From assembly GCF_049889055.1 (NCBI RefSeq), contig NZ_JBLTWO010000001.1:186001-250000 (forward strand): a stretch of 64,000 nucleotides of DNA, written 5' to 3'. Each line of letters begins with the position of its first letter. Within the stretch, counting starts at the first letter, position 1. Positions 16,739 through 24,998 of the stretch are shown here, piece by piece. The DNA is from Rhizorhabdus sp049889055 (GTDB lineage Bacteria; Pseudomonadota; Alphaproteobacteria; Sphingomonadales; Sphingomonadaceae). Below the pieces are notes generated by a model. The model was not told the origin of the DNA. It ran no database searches and saw only the letters and a list, made by a program, of their open reading frames with translations. The translations under genes and the position numbers were made by a program.

Positions 16739-17368
16739 TTGCCTGTGCCTGTGCCCAAGAAAGCCGTCTGCTGCGATGCTGACGGATCGCCGACCAAGAA
16801 GACCGCTGCCGCCCGCGTATTCGAGGCGGCGCGCGACCTGTTCTATCATCGCGGCATCCGCGCGGTTGGGGTCGACGAGATCGTATGCAAGGCGGGGGTG
16901 ACCAAGCCCAGCCTCTATCGCGCCTTCGCGTCCAAGGACGACCTGATCGCCGCCTGTCTTGAGGAGAGCGGTCGCGAGGGTCGCGTAGCGCTGTGCGAGG
17001 TGATCGAGACAGCGGGCAGCGATGCCGGCGACCAGCTTCGCGCGGTCGTGCGCTATTTCGCGGCCAAGGTCGCCTCCCCCGATTTTCGCGGTTGCCCGAT
17101 GAGCAACACCGCCGTCGAAATTCCCGAGCCCGGTCATCCGGGACGCGCGGTGCTCGAGAGCTGCAAGGCCGATATGCGCGCGACGATCGTCGAGATCACC
17201 CGCCGCTTCGACACCGACCGGCCGGACGAGCTGGCCGACGGGCTGCTGCTGATCATCGAAGGCGGTATGGCCGCGCACCATATCTTCGGCAGCCAGGGCC
17301 CCTGCGCCGCTATGGTCTCGGCGAGCGACGCCCTGATCGACTCCTACGGGCAGCGCGCGCGGGTCTGA
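16739..17368 (+). CDS. TetR/AcrR-family transcriptional regulator
   Basis: The product of about 209 residues has an N-terminal helix-turn-helix at about 22-68 (ARVFEAARDLFYHRGIRAVG, VDEIVCKAGVTKPSLYRAF), a typical TetR DNA-binding domain, and a helical ligand domain with RGCPMSNTAVE. No ATG precedes the conserved part, so translation starts at TTG 16739 or at GTG 16745 or 16751. The short upstream gap has no clear target gene. Ligand and regulon are unknown; it might act on itself or on the next catabolic genes. Confidence 0.8.
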   Translation: MPVPVPKKAVCCDADGSPTKKTAAARVFEAARDLFYHRGIRAVGVDEIVCKAGVTKPSLYRAFASKDDLIAACLEESGREGRVALCEVIETAGSDAGDQLRAVVRYFAAKVASPDFRGCPMSNTAVEIPEPGHPGRAVLESCKADMRATIVEITRRFDTDRPDELADGLLLIIEGGMAAHHIFGSQGPCAAMVSASDALIDSYGQRARV

Positions 17369-17374
17369 TCCGGC

Positions 17375-17842
17375 TCAGCTGCCGCCGAGCTCAAGCGCCC
17401 GAGCCTCGATCGCGCGCAGCATCCGCATGAAATCCTCCAGCTCGCGCGCGTCGAAGCTGGAAAATATCTGCTCCTCGAACTGCAGCGCCTTCGGCGCCAC
17501 CTGCGCGTAGAGCGACCGGCCGGCATCGGTCAGCGCCAGCAGCCGCGACCGCCGGTCCGCCCGGTTCGGTGCCCGCGTCACAAGCCCGCGATTGACCAGC
17601 GCGATCGTCGCGCGGCTGACGGTCACCTTGTCCATGCGCGTCGCGATGCAGATGCCCTGCTGGGTAACCCCGTCACGCTCCGCGACCACCGCAATCACCC
17701 GCCATTCCGGAATCGAGAGATCGAACAGCGCCTCATAGGCCTTCGCGATCACGTCGCTGACGACGTTGGTCGTCACCGAAAGGCGATAGGGAAAAAACTG
17801 ATCGAGCAGGAGGCGGTTGCTGGCCATGCGCGTTAGTAACAT
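17375..17842 (-). CDS. MarR-family regulator divergent from the homogentisate genes
   Basis: This 155-residue winged-helix protein has the MarR core: IPEWRVIAVVAERDGVTQQG (about 44-63), a recognition helix MDKVTVSRATIALVNRGLV and the DRRSRLLALTDAG wing. It is divergent from hpd over 62 bp, so it probably represses or modulates the hpd-hmgA-fahA operon in answer to an aromatic intermediate. ATG 17842 and ATG 17827 are both possible; neither has a strong ribosome site. The end is 7 bp from the end of the convergent TetR gene. Confidence 0.85.
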   Translation of the reverse strand: MLLTRMASNRLLLDQFFPYRLSVTTNVVSDVIAKAYEALFDLSIPEWRVIAVVAERDGVTQQGICIATRMDKVTVSRATIALVNRGLVTRAPNRADRRSRLLALTDAGRSLYAQVAPKALQFEEQIFSSFDARELEDFMRMLRAIEARALELGGS

Positions 17843-17890
17843 TTGACACGACTCGGTTCAAATCCCTATTAGTTTCTTTTGTTACCATCT
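17832..17890 (+). promoter_or_regulatory. hpd promoter with candidate MarR operator
   Basis: TTGACA (17843-17848), a 17-bp spacer and CTATTA (17866-17871) make a sigma-70-type promoter reading toward hpd, about 35 bp before its ATG. A short palindrome GTTA-G-TAAC lies at 17832-17840 at the upstream edge of the -35 box, and a related GTTAC is at 17881-17885 just after the expected start of transcription. The two could be bound by the divergent MarR protein. Confidence 0.5.
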
Positions 17891-17904
17891 TCCGAGGAAG
17901 CGCC

Positions 17905-18981
17905 ATGACCGATCCGTCCCTGGAACCGCACGCCAACCCGCTCGGCCTCGACGGCTTCGAGTTCGTCGAGTTCACCGGTCCCGATCCGCTGGCGCTGGCC
18001 GGGCTGTTCGAGGCGATGGGCTTCACCCATCTCGGCAACCACCGTTCGAAAAATGTCCGCCGCTACCAGCAGGGCGACGTGAACTTCATCCTGAACATGG
18101 ACGCGAGCGGCCAGGCCGCCGAGTTCCGCGAGGCGCACGGCCCGTCCGCCAATGCGATGGCCTTTCGCGTCCATGACGCGACCAAAGCGTTCGACAAGGC
18201 GGTCAAGCGCGGCGCGACGCCGGTGCAGGGCCCGGTCGGGCCGATGGAACTGAACATCCCGGCGATCGAGGGGATCGGCGGGTCCAACCTCTATCTGGTC
18301 GACCGCTATGGCGCGCAGGAAATCTACGACGTCGACTTCCGCCCTGTCGAAGGCATGGCGCGCGACCAGCGCTCGGTCGGGCTGCACACGCTCGACCACC
18401 TGACCCACAATGTGATGCGCGGGCGGATGAACCACTGGGCGGGCTTCTATGAGACCGTCTTCAACTTCCGCGAGATCCGCTATTTCGACATCGAGGGCAA
18501 GGCGACCGCGCTGCTGAGCCGCGCGATGACCGCGCCCGACAACAAGATCCGCATTCCCCTGAACGAAAGCCAGGACGACAAGAGCCAGATCGAGGAATTT
18601 CTGCGCGAATATAATGGCGAGGGCATCCAGCATCTGGCGCTCGCAACCGACGACATCTTCGCGACGGTCGACCGGCTGCGCGCCAACGGCATCCGTTTCC
18701 AGTCGACCCCCGACACCTATTATGAAGGGATCGACCAGCGGCTCCCCGGGCATGGCCACGACATCGACGAGATGCGCAAGCGCGGCATCCTGATCGACGG
18801 CGCGCCCGAGACCGGCGGCGGCATCCTGCTCCAGATCTTCACCGAAAACATGGTCGGCCCGATCTTCTTCGAGATCATCCAGCGCAAGGGCAATGAAGGC
18901 TTTGGCGAGGGCAATTTCAAGGCGCTGTTCGAGTCGATCGAGCGCGACCAGATCCGCCGGGGCGTGCTCAAGGTCGACTGA
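17905..18981 (+). CDS. hpd: 4-Hydroxyphenylpyruvate dioxygenase
   Basis: The enzyme (358 residues) converts 4-hydroxyphenylpyruvate and O2 to homogentisate and CO2, the entry to tyrosine breakdown. Two VOC-fold domains are present (about 10-150 and 155-345). The iron ligands are the His in HTLDHLTHNV, the His in GIQHLALATDDI and the Glu in FFEIIQRKG near the C terminus; PDTYYEGIDQRLPG is also typical. GAGGA stands before the ATG. It is the first gene of hpd-hmgA-fahA and is probably controlled by the divergent MarR gene. Confidence 0.96.
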   Translation: MTDPSLEPHANPLGLDGFEFVEFTGPDPLALAGLFEAMGFTHLGNHRSKNVRRYQQGDVNFILNMDASGQAAEFREAHGPSANAMAFRVHDATKAFDKAVKRGATPVQGPVGPMELNIPAIEGIGGSNLYLVDRYGAQEIYDVDFRPVEGMARDQRSVGLHTLDHLTHNVMRGRMNHWAGFYETVFNFREIRYFDIEGKATALLSRAMTAPDNKIRIPLNESQDDKSQIEEFLREYNGEGIQHLALATDDIFATVDRLRANGIRFQSTPDTYYEGIDQRLPGHGHDIDEMRKRGILIDGAPETGGGILLQIFTENMVGPIFFEIIQRKGNEGFGEGNFKALFESIERDQIRRGVLKVD

Positions 18982-19025
18982 GCCCTGTCCACGCCTTTCC
19001 ATCGTCCGATCGATCGGGGACTGCG

Positions 19026-20300
19026 ATGAACGATCACTATATGACCGGCTTCGGCAACCATTTCGCGACCGAAGCCGTCGCGGGGGCCCTGCCGGTCGGC
19101 CGCAACGCGCCGCAGCGCCCCGCCTTCGGCCTCTATGCCGAGCAATTGTCGGGCAGCGCCTTCACCGCGCCCCGGTCGGAGAACCGGCGCAGCTGGCTCT
19201 ACCGGATGCGGCCTGCGGCCAATCATCCGCCCTTCCGCACTTATGAGGGCGGGACCCGCCTGTGCGCCGCGCCTTATGCCGAGGCACCGGCCAATCCCAA
19301 CCGGCTGCGCTGGGACCCGCTGCCCCCGCCAACCGAGGCGACCGACTTCGTCGACGGCCTCGTCACCCTGGCGGGCAATGCGGGGATCGGCATCCACCTC
19401 TACGCCGCCAACCGTTCGATGGTCGACCGCGCCTTCTTCGATGCCGATGGCGAATTGCTGATCGTGCCGCAGCGGGGCACGCTGCACATCGTCACCGAGA
19501 TGGGCTCCCTCGACGTCGAGCCCCAACAGATCGCCCTGATCCCGCGCGGGGTGCGCTTTCGCGTCGAACTGCCGGATGGCGAGGCGCGCGGCTATATCTG
19601 CGAGAATCACGGCGCGCCCTTCCGCCTGCCCGACCTGGGGCCGATCGGCGCCAACGGCCTCGCCAATGTGCGCGACTTCGAAACGCCCGTCGCCTGGTTC
19701 GAGGATATCGACGCGCCCTGCGAGCTTATCCAGAAATATGAGGGCCGGCTGTGGTCTTCCACGCTCGACCACAGTCCGTTCGACGTCGTCGCCTGGCACG
19801 GCAATCTGGCGCCCTGTCGCTATGATCTGCGCCGCTTCAACACGATCGGCACGGTCAGCTTCGACCATCCCGATCCGTCGATCTTCACCGTGCTGACCTC
19901 GCCCAGCGACACGCCCGGCACCGCCAATTGCGACTTCGTCATCTTCCCGCCACGCTGGATGGTGGCGGAAGACACATTCCGCCCCCCCTGGTTCCACCGC
20001 AATGTGATGAGCGAATATATGGGGCTGATCGCAGGTGCCTATGACGCCAAGGCGGAGGGATTTTCGCCCGGCGGCGGATCGCTCCATAACCGCATGTCGG
20101 GCCACGGCCCCGACCGGGCGAGCCATGAGGCAGCGACGAATGCCCGCCTCGCCCCCCACAAGATCGAGGACACGATGGCCTTCATGTTCGAAAGCCGCTC
20201 GGTGATCCGCCCCACCCGCTTTGCCCTGGAGACCCCGTTGATGCAGCTGGACTATGACGATTGCTGGTCGGGCTTCGCCAAGGCGGAGCTGCCGCGATGA
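19026..20300 (+). CDS. hmgA: Homogentisate 1,2-dioxygenase
   Basis: This 424-residue cupin-type dioxygenase opens the homogentisate ring to maleylacetoacetate with Fe(II) and O2. The N terminus YMTGFGNHFATEA is characteristic. The iron site is in the C-terminal half, with His and Glu in WFHRNVMSEYMG and a His in HNRMSGHGPD. The start lies 44 bp after hpd, and the stop overlaps the fahA start (ATGA). No maleylacetoacetate isomerase gene is in this cluster; the GST-like gene at the window start or a distant gene might provide it. Confidence 0.96.
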   Translation: MNDHYMTGFGNHFATEAVAGALPVGRNAPQRPAFGLYAEQLSGSAFTAPRSENRRSWLYRMRPAANHPPFRTYEGGTRLCAAPYAEAPANPNRLRWDPLPPPTEATDFVDGLVTLAGNAGIGIHLYAANRSMVDRAFFDADGELLIVPQRGTLHIVTEMGSLDVEPQQIALIPRGVRFRVELPDGEARGYICENHGAPFRLPDLGPIGANGLANVRDFETPVAWFEDIDAPCELIQKYEGRLWSSTLDHSPFDVVAWHGNLAPCRYDLRRFNTIGTVSFDHPDPSIFTVLTSPSDTPGTANCDFVIFPPRWMVAEDTFRPPWFHRNVMSEYMGLIAGAYDAKAEGFSPGGGSLHNRMSGHGPDRASHEAATNARLAPHKIEDTMAFMFESRSVIRPTRFALETPLMQLDYDDCWSGFAKAELPR

Positions 20301-21571
20301 GCATCGACGCGACCCATGATCCCGCGCTGACCAGCTGGGTACCCGGCGCCAACGGGCATCCCGACTTCCCGGTCCAGAACCTGCCCTATGGCATTTTCTC
20401 GATCGGCGACGGCGAACGCCGCCCGGCCGTGGCGATCGGCGACAGCCTGCTCGACCTCCAGGCGATTTCCCCTTTGCTGCCGGTCGAGCTGCACGGACCG
20501 ACGCTGAACGCACTGTTCGCGATGGCGCCCGAACGCCGCCAGGCGCTGCGGGCGAAGATCTCCGAACTGCTGTCTGTCGAAAACCACCGGGCCGCGCTCG
20601 CGCCGCACATCCACGCACAGGCCGACGTCACGCTGCACCTGCCCGCGACCATCGGCGATTACACCGATTTCTATGTCGGCATCCACCACGCGATGAACAT
20701 CGGCAAGCAGTTCCGGCCCGACAACCCGCTGCTGCCCAACTACAAGCATGTGCCGATCGGCTATCATGGCCGCGCCTCGTCGGTGCGCCCCTCGGGCGTG
20801 CCCGTGGTCAGGCCGAAGGGGCAGCGCAAGCCGCCCGAAGCCGAGGCACCGGTCTTCGGCCCGTCCGCGCGGCTCGACTATGAACTCGAGTTGGGCGTGT
20901 GGATCGGCAGGGGCAACGACCTCGGCGATGCCATCCGGATCGCCGAAGCGCCCGGCCATATCGCCGGCTTCTGCCTGCTCAACGACTGGTCGGCACGCGA
21001 CTTCCAGGCATGGGAATATCAGCCGCTCGGGCCCTTCCTCGCCAAGAATTTCCACACCAGCATCTCGCCCTGGGTGGTGACGCCCGAGGCGCTCGCCCCC
21101 TTCCGCACCGCACAGCCGCCCCGGCCCGAGGGCGACCCCCGCCCCCTGCCTTATCTATGGGACGAGGCCGATCAGGCGAGCGGTGCGCTGGGGGTCGAAC
21201 TCCATGCCTTTCTGACGACGGCACAAATGCGCGAGCAGGGTCTCGCTCCGCATCGGCTGAGCCGGGGCCCGGCGTCGAATATGTATTGGACGGTCGCGCA
21301 GATCGTAACGCACCACGCCTCCAATGGCTGCGACCTTCGCCCTGGCGATCTGCTGGGCACCGGCACCATCTCCGCTCCGAGCGAAGACGGTTTCGGCAGC
21401 CTGATGGAGATTTCGCGCGGCGGGACACAGCCGATCCAGCTGGAGAGCGGCGAGGATCGCAGCTTCCTGCAGGACGGCGACGAGATCATTCTGCGCGCAA
21501 CGGCTTCTGCGCCGGGCTTCGCGTCGATCGGCTTCGGGGAATGCCGCGCGACGATCCTGCCCGCCCGCTAA
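20297..21571 (+). CDS. fahA: Fumarylacetoacetase
   Basis: The enzyme (424 residues) hydrolyses fumarylacetoacetate to fumarate and acetoacetate, ending tyrosine degradation. The N-terminal SH3-like part (about 1-115) includes LPYGIFSIGDGERRPAVAIG. The hydrolase domain contains DYTDFYVGIHHAMNIGKQFR (catalytic His and metal ligand region), YELELGVWIG with Glu ligands, LLNDWSARDFQAWEY and NGCDLRPGDLLGTGTIS. ATG 20297 overlaps the hmgA stop. An in-frame upstream ATG inside hmgA is ignored. Confidence 0.95.
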   Translation: MSIDATHDPALTSWVPGANGHPDFPVQNLPYGIFSIGDGERRPAVAIGDSLLDLQAISPLLPVELHGPTLNALFAMAPERRQALRAKISELLSVENHRAALAPHIHAQADVTLHLPATIGDYTDFYVGIHHAMNIGKQFRPDNPLLPNYKHVPIGYHGRASSVRPSGVPVVRPKGQRKPPEAEAPVFGPSARLDYELELGVWIGRGNDLGDAIRIAEAPGHIAGFCLLNDWSARDFQAWEYQPLGPFLAKNFHTSISPWVVTPEALAPFRTAQPPRPEGDPRPLPYLWDEADQASGALGVELHAFLTTAQMREQGLAPHRLSRGPASNMYWTVAQIVTHHASNGCDLRPGDLLGTGTISAPSEDGFGSLMEISRGGTQPIQLESGEDRSFLQDGDEIILRATASAPGFASIGFGECRATILPAR

Positions 21572-21575
21572 GGTA

Positions 21576-21597
21576 GGGCGGGTGACGCCGCCCGCCC
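21576..21597. terminator. Hairpin between fahA and the convergent NTF2 gene
   Basis: GGGCGGG (21576-21582) pairs with CCCGCCC (21591-21597). The hairpin sits in the 30-bp gap between convergent genes and could end transcription from either side. There is no T-run, so efficiency is uncertain. Confidence 0.45.
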
Positions 21598-21601
21598 AGC
21601 C

Positions 21602-22036
21602 TTACTCCATGTAGAAGATGCGATATTCGCGACGGGTGAACAGCCAGCGTCCGTCGATCTTAGCCAGCACATCGTCATAGCGACCGCGCACGCGCTTCAG
21701 ATCGCCCGTCCCCGGCTCCTCGAAGATCTCCGAGGTGTAGCAGACCGCCTTTGCGCTATCGCCGTCCACCTCGATGCTGCCGGGCGTCGCGATATAGACC
21801 ATCGGCTTGGTGCAGCCGTCGAGCCCATAAGCCTTCATCGATTCGACCCAGGCCGAGACGATCGTCTCCTTGCCCGAGAAGCCGCCGAGATCGGGGAATT
21901 CGGGCAGAGCCCAATAGGCGTCGTCGGCCCAGGCCGTCGCCCACAGCTCGGCATCCTTGGTCATCACCGCATGGGCATAGCTTTCCATCAGCTCGCGGAT
22001 CAGGATCCGGTCTTCGAGCGGGCCGCTATAGGGCAT
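21602..22036 (-). CDS. NTF2/SnoaL-like protein beside a Rieske oxygenase
   Basis: The 144-residue protein has the alpha+beta cone pattern of SnoaL-like domains: LEDRILIRELMESYAHAVMT helix, AELWATAWADDAYW, a GRYDDVLAKIDGRWLFTRREY sheet. This fold is shared by beta subunits of ring-hydroxylating dioxygenases and by small isomerases/dehydratases. It is 23 bp downstream of the Rieske alpha gene on the same strand, so it may be a beta subunit or process the oxygenase product. ATG 22036 has GGAGAG upstream. Catalytic residues cannot be fixed from sequence alone. Confidence 0.75.
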   Translation of the reverse strand: MPYSGPLEDRILIRELMESYAHAVMTKDAELWATAWADDAYWALPEFPDLGGFSGKETIVSAWVESMKAYGLDGCTKPMVYIATPGSIEVDGDSAKAVCYTSEIFEEPGTGDLKRVRGRYDDVLAKIDGRWLFTRREYRIFYME

Positions 22037-22059
22037 GATCTGTCTCTCCTGCGTCAGGG

Positions 22060-23388
22060 TCAGCGCCGGCCTTCGAGCCAGTCGTTCAGGGTTTCGTGGA
22101 AGAAGCGGACGCGCGTTTCCTGCGCCGGCAGATAGGCGTCCTGATAGCCGAGCGAATGCATGCCGGCCTGCATGTCTTCGGCCAGTTCCATGTCCTGATA
22201 GACGATCTGCCCGGCCAGTTCGGGGATGCCCCGGCCGCCGTCGAAGTCGCGATGCTCGCACTGCTCGACCTCGCGCAGCGGGCGCACGCCGGCCATGATC
22301 GATTCCACCTCGGTCTGTCCCTCGACCGGGAAGGCCATGCACCACAGGTCGAACCAGCATTTCTCCGGATCGTCGGGATGCGGCTCGCTGCGGAAGAAGA
22401 TCAGGTTGTCCGGCAGGAAGCTGATGGTGACGTTGGGGAAGATCACCGTGTGCGGGCTGTCGGTGATCTCCTCGTCGTCCATATGCTCGTAATGGACATA
22501 GCCGCGCTCGCGCCACAGCCGCTTCTTGGCAGCCTTCAGGTCGAGCCAGCCCTGCATCGCCATCTCCTCATAGGAGGCATAGCGCGACGGGTCGATGTCC
22601 CACTGGCGCAGGATCATCTCGAACGGATGCTGCACGCCTTCAGGCAGGCGATCGCTGAGCGAGGGGCGCATCGGCTGCACGGTCCGGCCATGGCCGCGCG
22701 GCCACATCTCGTGCCGGGCGGTGTCGACATCCTGGTCGATCCACGGCGGCACCTGCGGGTGGGCAGTGCGGGTGTGGTAGCTTTCCGAGAAATTGTCGGT
22801 GACGAACTTCCAGTTGGCGTTGAGCGCGATCCGGTACCAGGCGACGCGGACCGCCGTGTCCATCGGATAATTCTTGTACAGCTCGGGCATCGGATCGAGA
22901 TAATCGAGCAGGTCGGGCGCTTCCGGGTCCATCGTGTACCAGACGAAGCCACCCCATGTGTCGCAGCGCAGTTCGCGCAGGCTCAGCTTGCCGCACGGGT
23001 CGCCCTGGGGGAAATCATGCGCGTCCTGCGCCTGCTGGAGGACGCCGTCGATGCCCCAGCGCCAGCCATGATAGGGGCAGGTGATCGCCTCGACCGAGGA
23101 GCTCTGCCGCACCATCCGCATGCCACGATGCCGGCAGCTGTTGTAGAAGGCCCGGATCGATCCGTCGTCCTGGCGGATGCAGATCACCGATTCCTTCAGG
23201 AAATTGTGGACGACGAAGTCGCCCGGCTCGGGAAGTTCGGCGGTGCGGCCGGCGACATGCCAGATCCGCTTCCACAGCCGGTCCCACTCCTTGGCCGCGA
23301 ATTCCGGGGAATAATAGCGCTCCCCGCTGATCGGGTCACCGCGCAAAGCCGACGGGTCGCGCCCATCCAGCCTCTCGTCCAGGCTCAT
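22060..23388 (-). CDS. Rieske non-heme iron aromatic ring-hydroxylating oxygenase, alpha subunit
   Basis: The 442-residue protein has a Rieske [2Fe-2S] domain (about 40-150) with C85-x-H87 and C104-x2-H107. The catalytic domain binds mononuclear iron through H205 and H210 in NFSESYHTRTAH, with bridging D198 and a likely third ligand Asp in the C-terminal YQDMELAED. It would add O2 to an aromatic ring or demethylate/hydroxylate a related substrate. No ferredoxin or reductase gene is nearby, so electrons must come from elsewhere. The start has GGAGAG upstream. Substrate unknown; adjoining VOC and SnoaL genes point to a short aromatic pathway. Confidence 0.9.
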   Translation of the reverse strand: MSLDERLDGRDPSALRGDPISGERYYSPEFAAKEWDRLWKRIWHVAGRTAELPEPGDFVVHNFLKESVICIRQDDGSIRAFYNSCRHRGMRMVRQSSSVEAITCPYHGWRWGIDGVLQQAQDAHDFPQGDPCGKLSLRELRCDTWGGFVWYTMDPEAPDLLDYLDPMPELYKNYPMDTAVRVAWYRIALNANWKFVTDNFSESYHTRTAHPQVPPWIDQDVDTARHEMWPRGHGRTVQPMRPSLSDRLPEGVQHPFEMILRQWDIDPSRYASYEEMAMQGWLDLKAAKKRLWRERGYVHYEHMDDEEITDSPHTVIFPNVTISFLPDNLIFFRSEPHPDDPEKCWFDLWCMAFPVEGQTEVESIMAGVRPLREVEQCEHRDFDGGRGIPELAGQIVYQDMELAEDMQAGMHSLGYQDAYLPAQETRVRFFHETLNDWLEGRR

Positions 23389-23559
23389 CTCTCTCTCCTG
23401 CTCCGCCGTCGCGGATATTCGGAGGAAGGTGCGGGATGCAGCCGGGGCTTGGTACTGGCAATAAGGTCAGATCACGGCCGCTACGGCATGGTCCACCTTG
23501 CCAGGCCAGAGACGCACCCATCGCAGAGTCGCGTCCGGAGAGAGTGCCAGGAGAGTGAT

Positions 23560-24111
23560 ATGTCGATTTCGGTGACCCCGGGCGTGCCCGGACCCCACCT
23601 CATGCAGGCGGCCTTCATCGTCGAGGATCTCGACGCGGCGATCGATGCCTGGATCAAGACCACGGGCATCGGCCCCTTCTTCGTCGTGCCCCATATCACC
23701 CTGGCCGAGCTCGACTATCGCGGACAACCAAGCCGCGACCTCGACTTCTCGGTGGCCCTCGCCCAGTCGGGCGGGGTTCAGGTCGAACTGATCCAGCAGC
23801 ATTCGGACGGCCCGTCCGCCTATCGCGACCTGATCGCCAAGGGACAGCAGGGCTTCCATCATTTCTGCATCTACACCAGCGACTATGACGCGACCCGCGA
23901 CCGCTATCTCGCGACGGGCGCCCAGAGCGCGCTCGACGGCCTCTTCGGCGAGGTCCGCTTCTGCTATATCGACACCAGCCCGACGATCGGCTGCATGATC
24001 GAACTGGTCGAGGAACATCCGCTGGAAAGCGCCTTCTTCGCCCGCGTAGCCGAGGCCGCACGCGACTGGGATGGCGTCACCGATCCCGTCCGCCTCGCTT
24101 TTCCCGCCTGA
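23560..24111 (+). CDS. VOC (glyoxalase/bleomycin resistance/dioxygenase) superfamily protein
   Basis: This 183-residue protein has a single VOC fold of two babbb modules: HLMQAAFIVEDLDAAIDAWI at 13-32 and GFHHFCIYTSDYDATRDRYL in the middle, ending with a Glu-containing GCMIELVEE. The likely metal ligands are a His/Gln early in each module and this Glu. The function could be ring cleavage, isomerisation or binding of a catabolic intermediate. AGGAGA lies upstream of ATG 23560. It is divergent from the Rieske gene across 171 bp and followed after 19 bp by a second NTF2-like gene. Confidence 0.8.
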   Translation: MSISVTPGVPGPHLMQAAFIVEDLDAAIDAWIKTTGIGPFFVVPHITLAELDYRGQPSRDLDFSVALAQSGGVQVELIQQHSDGPSAYRDLIAKGQQGFHHFCIYTSDYDATRDRYLATGAQSALDGLFGEVRFCYIDTSPTIGCMIELVEEHPLESAFFARVAEAARDWDGVTDPVRLAFPA

Positions 24112-24130
24112 CCCGAAGGAGCAGACCATC

Positions 24131-24571
24131 ATGCCGAACTGCCCGATCGAAGACCGCCTGGCGATGCAGGACCAGATGATCGCCTATGCCCATGCGGTGG
24201 ATTCGATGCACGACATCGACGGCATCTGCGCGGTGTTCACCGAGGATGCCGTGTTCGACCTGACCCGCATCGGCCTCACCGAACATCACGGCCATGCCGG
24301 CATCCGCGCGCTGTTCGAAAGCGTCTTCGCCTCAATGTCGCACCACGGCCATTATCTGTCGAACTTCGCTGTCACCGCCTATGCCGCCGACCGCGCCTCG
24401 ATGCGCGCCTATGTCGACGCCAAGGGCCTGGGCAAGGACGGCAGCTCGCTGAACGTGCTCGGCCGCTACTATTTCGACTTCCGCCGGACCGCCGATGGAT
24501 GGAAGGCGGAACGCTACACGCTGGACCTGCTGCTTCCGCCGGCGGGGTCGCTCGACAAGATCAGGGCGTGA
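24131..24571 (+). CDS. SnoaL/NTF2-like protein
   Basis: The 146-residue protein has the SnoaL-like pattern: IEDRLAMQDQMIAYAHAVDS, an ICAVFTEDAVFDLTRIG segment, HHGHYLSNF and a C-terminal VLGRYYFDFRRTADGWKAER sheet. It resembles the protein at 21602-22036 in length and fold and may have arisen from the same ancestor. AAGGAG precedes ATG 24131. It forms a two-gene unit with the VOC gene. Enzymatic role not identified; isomerase, dehydratase or hydroxylase subunit are all possible. Confidence 0.75.
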   Translation: MPNCPIEDRLAMQDQMIAYAHAVDSMHDIDGICAVFTEDAVFDLTRIGLTEHHGHAGIRALFESVFASMSHHGHYLSNFAVTAYAADRASMRAYVDAKGLGKDGSSLNVLGRYYFDFRRTADGWKAERYTLDLLLPPAGSLDKIRA

Positions 24572-24690
24572 GGGGGAATTAACGGACGCCGTCCTGAGTT
24601 ACGGAATTACGCCGAATGACGTTGACACTGTAAGCCCTGCTCGCCCTCCTCGATACCGCAGCCGACTTCGAGACGCATAATCTCGAACGA

Positions 24691-24981
24691 TCAGGCCGCG
24701 CGCAGTGCCTCGCGGGCTTCTCCCGGCAGCTGGGCGATGACCGAGAGGTAGGCGCTCGCGGTGGCATCCGGCTGACGGCGACCCTGTTCCCAGCCCTTGA
24801 GGGTAGCGAGCGGAATCCGGTAGGCGCTGGCGAAGGCCTGCTGCGACAGGCCCAGCCCTTCGCGGATCGCCCGCACGTCGGGAACCTCGATGGTGTGGAC
24901 GCGCGCCACCTTTCCCTTGCCCTGAGCGTGCGCGGCAGCCTCTTCCATCGCCGCGATCAGGTCCTTGCCAAAGTCCGACAT
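24691..24981 (-). CDS. HTH (XRE-type) antitoxin of a HigBA-order pair
   Basis: The 96-residue protein has an N-terminal helical segment and a Cro/CI-type helix-turn-helix at about 33-85 (VPDVRAIREGLGLSQQAFAS, IPLATLKGWEQGRRQP). This is typical of antitoxins that bind their own promoter and neutralise a RelE-fold toxin. ATG 24981 is chosen over ATG 24987 because AAGGAG lies 7 nt before it. It follows the toxin gene by 17 bp; toxin-first order is that of HigBA and related systems. Confidence 0.82.
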   Translation of the reverse strand: MSDFGKDLIAAMEEAAAHAQGKGKVARVHTIEVPDVRAIREGLGLSQQAFASAYRIPLATLKGWEQGRRQPDATASAYLSVIAQLPGEAREALRAA

Positions 24982-24998
24982 CGCCATGCTCCTTACAC

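Noticed and set aside
22096..23559. A 671-residue plus-strand frame running from inside the Rieske gene into the VOC gene
   Set aside because: Only the last 183 residues resemble a protein family; the rest mirrors the Rieske gene. The true start is ATG 23560.
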